From assembly GCA_002332715.1 (NCBI GenBank), contig DDBE01000173.1, forward strand, positions 30,124-37,903: a DNA stretch of 7,780 nt, given 5' to 3'. Below, piece by piece: positions 6,869-7,780 of the stretch. The notes under the pieces are model-generated. The model made no database searches. It was not told the DNA's origin and saw only the letters and a program-made list of their open reading frames with translations. The translations under genes and the position numbers were made by a program. This DNA is from Flavobacteriales bacterium UBA2040. Lineage in GTDB: Bacteria; Bacteroidota; Bacteroidia; Flavobacteriales_D; Crocinitomicaceae. Positions within the stretch are counted from its first letter, which is position 1. Every line of letters starts with the position of its first letter.

Positions 6869-6948
6869 AGTTGTTTTTTTAGTGTTACCTAAAGGAATTA
6901 CCAAGAAAAATCTAAAGATTTTCAACTGCTAGAGTATTCCCATTTATA

Positions 6949-6956
6949 CAAAATTA
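6949..6956 (-). promoter_or_regulatory. -7 promoter box for the lipoprotein gene (TAATTTTG)
   Basis: On the minus strand TAATTTTG fits TAnnTTTG. It lies 80 bases upstream of the chosen ATG at 6868, giving a leader of roughly 70 bases that ends in an A-rich start region (ACTAAAAAAACAACT). The -33 half is not convincing: a TTG at 6968-6970 is only 11 bases away. Confidence 0.5.
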
Positions 6957-6968
6957 AAGAAAATAATC

Positions 6969-7013
6969 AACTACGTTTGTAACGGGCTGTAGGTAATTTT
7001 CAGCGTTCTAGTT
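6969..7013 (-). other. Bulged inverted repeat, possible terminator after the DoxX-like gene
   Basis: Outer arms AACTA/TAGTT (7009-7013 and 6969-6973) enclose an inner stem AACG-CTG/CAG-CGTT (7001-7007 with 6981-6989, two G bulged). On the minus strand the following bases are GATTATTTTC, only a weak T-run. It begins on the last base of the DoxX-like stop codon and could end that transcript, but the bulge and poor T-tract keep this tentative. Confidence 0.3.
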
Positions 7014-7393
7014 TATTTCTTCTCCAACATCCTTTTCGTTGTATAAGAAACCATCAAAAGCACAATAGCCATTATCGCTCCCGTAGGATTCGTTATTTCT
7101 GGATCTGTTGAATCTCCGTATACATGAGAACTCATCGCAAGACAAAACTCAAATGCAAACCCGGCGTATGCCCATTCGGTCAATTTTGACCATTTACGAA
7201 CCAAAAGAAATACCGTTCCCGCTATTTTTGCGAATACGATGTGATAAAACAACCATTCCGGGAAACCTACTTTCCCAAGTGTATCTTATACATATGCTGG
7301 ATCTGACATATACATGCTGACTGACATGACCATCATTGAAGCGATAAGTCCAGTAAATATCCAATGAACTATTTTCATTGTTTTTGTATTCAT
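7013..7393 (-). pseudogene. DoxX-like membrane protein gene interrupted by an in-frame TAA
   Basis: Reading from ATG 7393, the frame gives 35 codons (MNTKTMKIVHW...SDPAYV), a TAA at 7286-7288, and then continues without any frameshift (DTLGKVGFPEWLFYHIVFAK...) to the true stop at 7013-7015. Together the halves make a typical DoxX-like protein of about 125 residues with four membrane helices: IFTGLIASMMVMSVSMYM, then LFYHIVFAKIAGTVFLLV, then EWAYAGFAFEFCLAMSS, then TGAIMAIVLLMVSYTT. The family is small integral membrane proteins of poorly known function. One substitution, for example CAA to TAA, would account for the break. Alternatives are a sequencing error, or restart at the TTG at 7252, which would yield a 79-residue protein missing the first helix. 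The start lies 9 bases after the stop codon of the sigma-54 activator gene, so the two are probably co-transcribed. Confidence 0.8.
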
Positions 7394-7402
7394 ACTTCTA
7401 TT

Positions 7403-7780
7403 TTAAGCGGGCTTATGTTTTGGATTGGCGTAAGAATTCACTTCATCTGCGGTAATTTCTTTATCGCACAAAATGATTAATCTTTCAATTATATTGCGTA
7501 ATTCTCTTATGTTTCCAGACCAATCGACAGCTTTTAAAGCATCTACTGCGCCTTCAGAAAATGATTTTCTTGGAATACCGTGCTCAGCACAGATAATCGT
7601 TAAGAAATGATCAGCCAACAAAGGAATATCATCCCTTCTATCGTTCAATGCAGGAACATGAATCAAGATGACTGCCAATCGATGAAACAAATCTTCACGG
7701 AAGTTTCCTTCGGCAATTTCTTTTCGTAAGTCTTTGTTGGTCGCAGCGATAACACGTGCATCGACTTTGATATCTTTCTC
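7403..7780 (-). CDS. Sigma-54-dependent transcriptional activator, C-terminal part
   Basis: Only the last 125 residues are in the window; the gene enters from the right edge. They cover the end of the AAA+ domain that remodels sigma-54 RNA polymerase: DARVIAATNKDLR with the sensor I ATN (residues 7-19 of the fragment), FREDLFHRLAV carrying the arginine-finger region (27-37), LNDRRDDIPLLADHFL (44-59), and the sensor II helix WSGNIRELRNIIERL (91-105). The GAFTGA loop and the Walker motifs would lie outside. After sensor II only about 20 residues remain (IILCDKEITADEVNSYANPKHKPA), with no Fis-type helix-turn-helix. Many Bacteroidota NtrC-like response regulators end this way, so an N-terminal receiver domain is plausible but unseen. 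The DoxX-like gene follows directly. Confidence 0.92.
   Translation of the reverse strand, partial: EKDIKVDARVIAATNKDLRKEIAEGNFREDLFHRLAVILIHVPALNDRRDDIPLLADHFLTIICAEHGIPRKSFSEGAVDALKAVDWSGNIRELRNIIERLIILCDKEITADEVNSYANPKHKPA

Noticed and set aside
6869..6925. Upstream extension of the lipoprotein to 341 residues
   Set aside because: The extra 19 residues (MKIFRFFLVIPLG...) precede a complete signal peptide with its own MNFKIK start, so ATG 6868 is preferred.
6972..6979. Plus-strand TACGTTTG matching the -7 promoter consensus
   Set aside because: No plus-strand gene follows; the next sequence is the DoxX-like gene on the other strand. The motif is short and expected by chance in AT-rich DNA.

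Overview
The window looks like ordinary chromosome from a low-GC member of the Bacteroidota, most likely Flavobacteriales. Three things suggest this. Several genes are preceded by the Bacteroidota -7 promoter motif TAnnTTTG (1636-1643 on minus, 1705-1712, 2240-2247, 6949-6956 on minus). Start sites are A-rich with little Shine-Dalgarno sequence. The gene content also fits: bacillithiol ligase bshC, and a single-span TPR protein directly upstream of ribH. The order-level placement is inference from gene resemblance, not a search.

Layout. 47-1630 (minus) is bshC, the last step of bacillithiol synthesis. It is divergent from a small cytoplasmic cyclophilin (1734-2186, plus), and the two share a 103-bp intergenic region with a promoter on each strand. 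A weak terminator follows the cyclophilin. A plus-strand run then begins with its own promoter: membrane-anchored TPR protein (2267-2911), ribH (2914-3405), glmM (3418-4803) and a class I SAM methyltransferase (4856-5707). The first three are 2 and 12 bases apart and read as an operon. The methyltransferase follows after a 52-base gap that is almost entirely a CTCYGCG repeat, and it is followed by a 102-bp imperfect palindrome.

The rest is on the minus strand. A sigma-54 activator (C-terminal 125 residues, running off the right edge) is followed 9 bases later by a DoxX-like four-helix membrane protein gene. That gene carries an in-frame TAA after codon 35 and is annotated as a pseudogene. Next comes a secreted lipoprotein gene (5900-6868) with its own promoter and a strong hairpin terminator that lies beside the palindrome.

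Functionally the window is mostly housekeeping: thiol redox buffer, protein folding, riboflavin precursor and cell-wall amino-sugar precursor. No defence system, CRISPR array, transposase, tRNA or rRNA is visible, and no gene-free stretch exceeds 300 bases. The items most worth a second look are the interrupted DoxX gene, the two intergenic repeat elements bracketing the methyltransferase, the probably leaderless bshC promoter, and the sigma-54 activator that ends without a DNA-binding helix-turn-helix.
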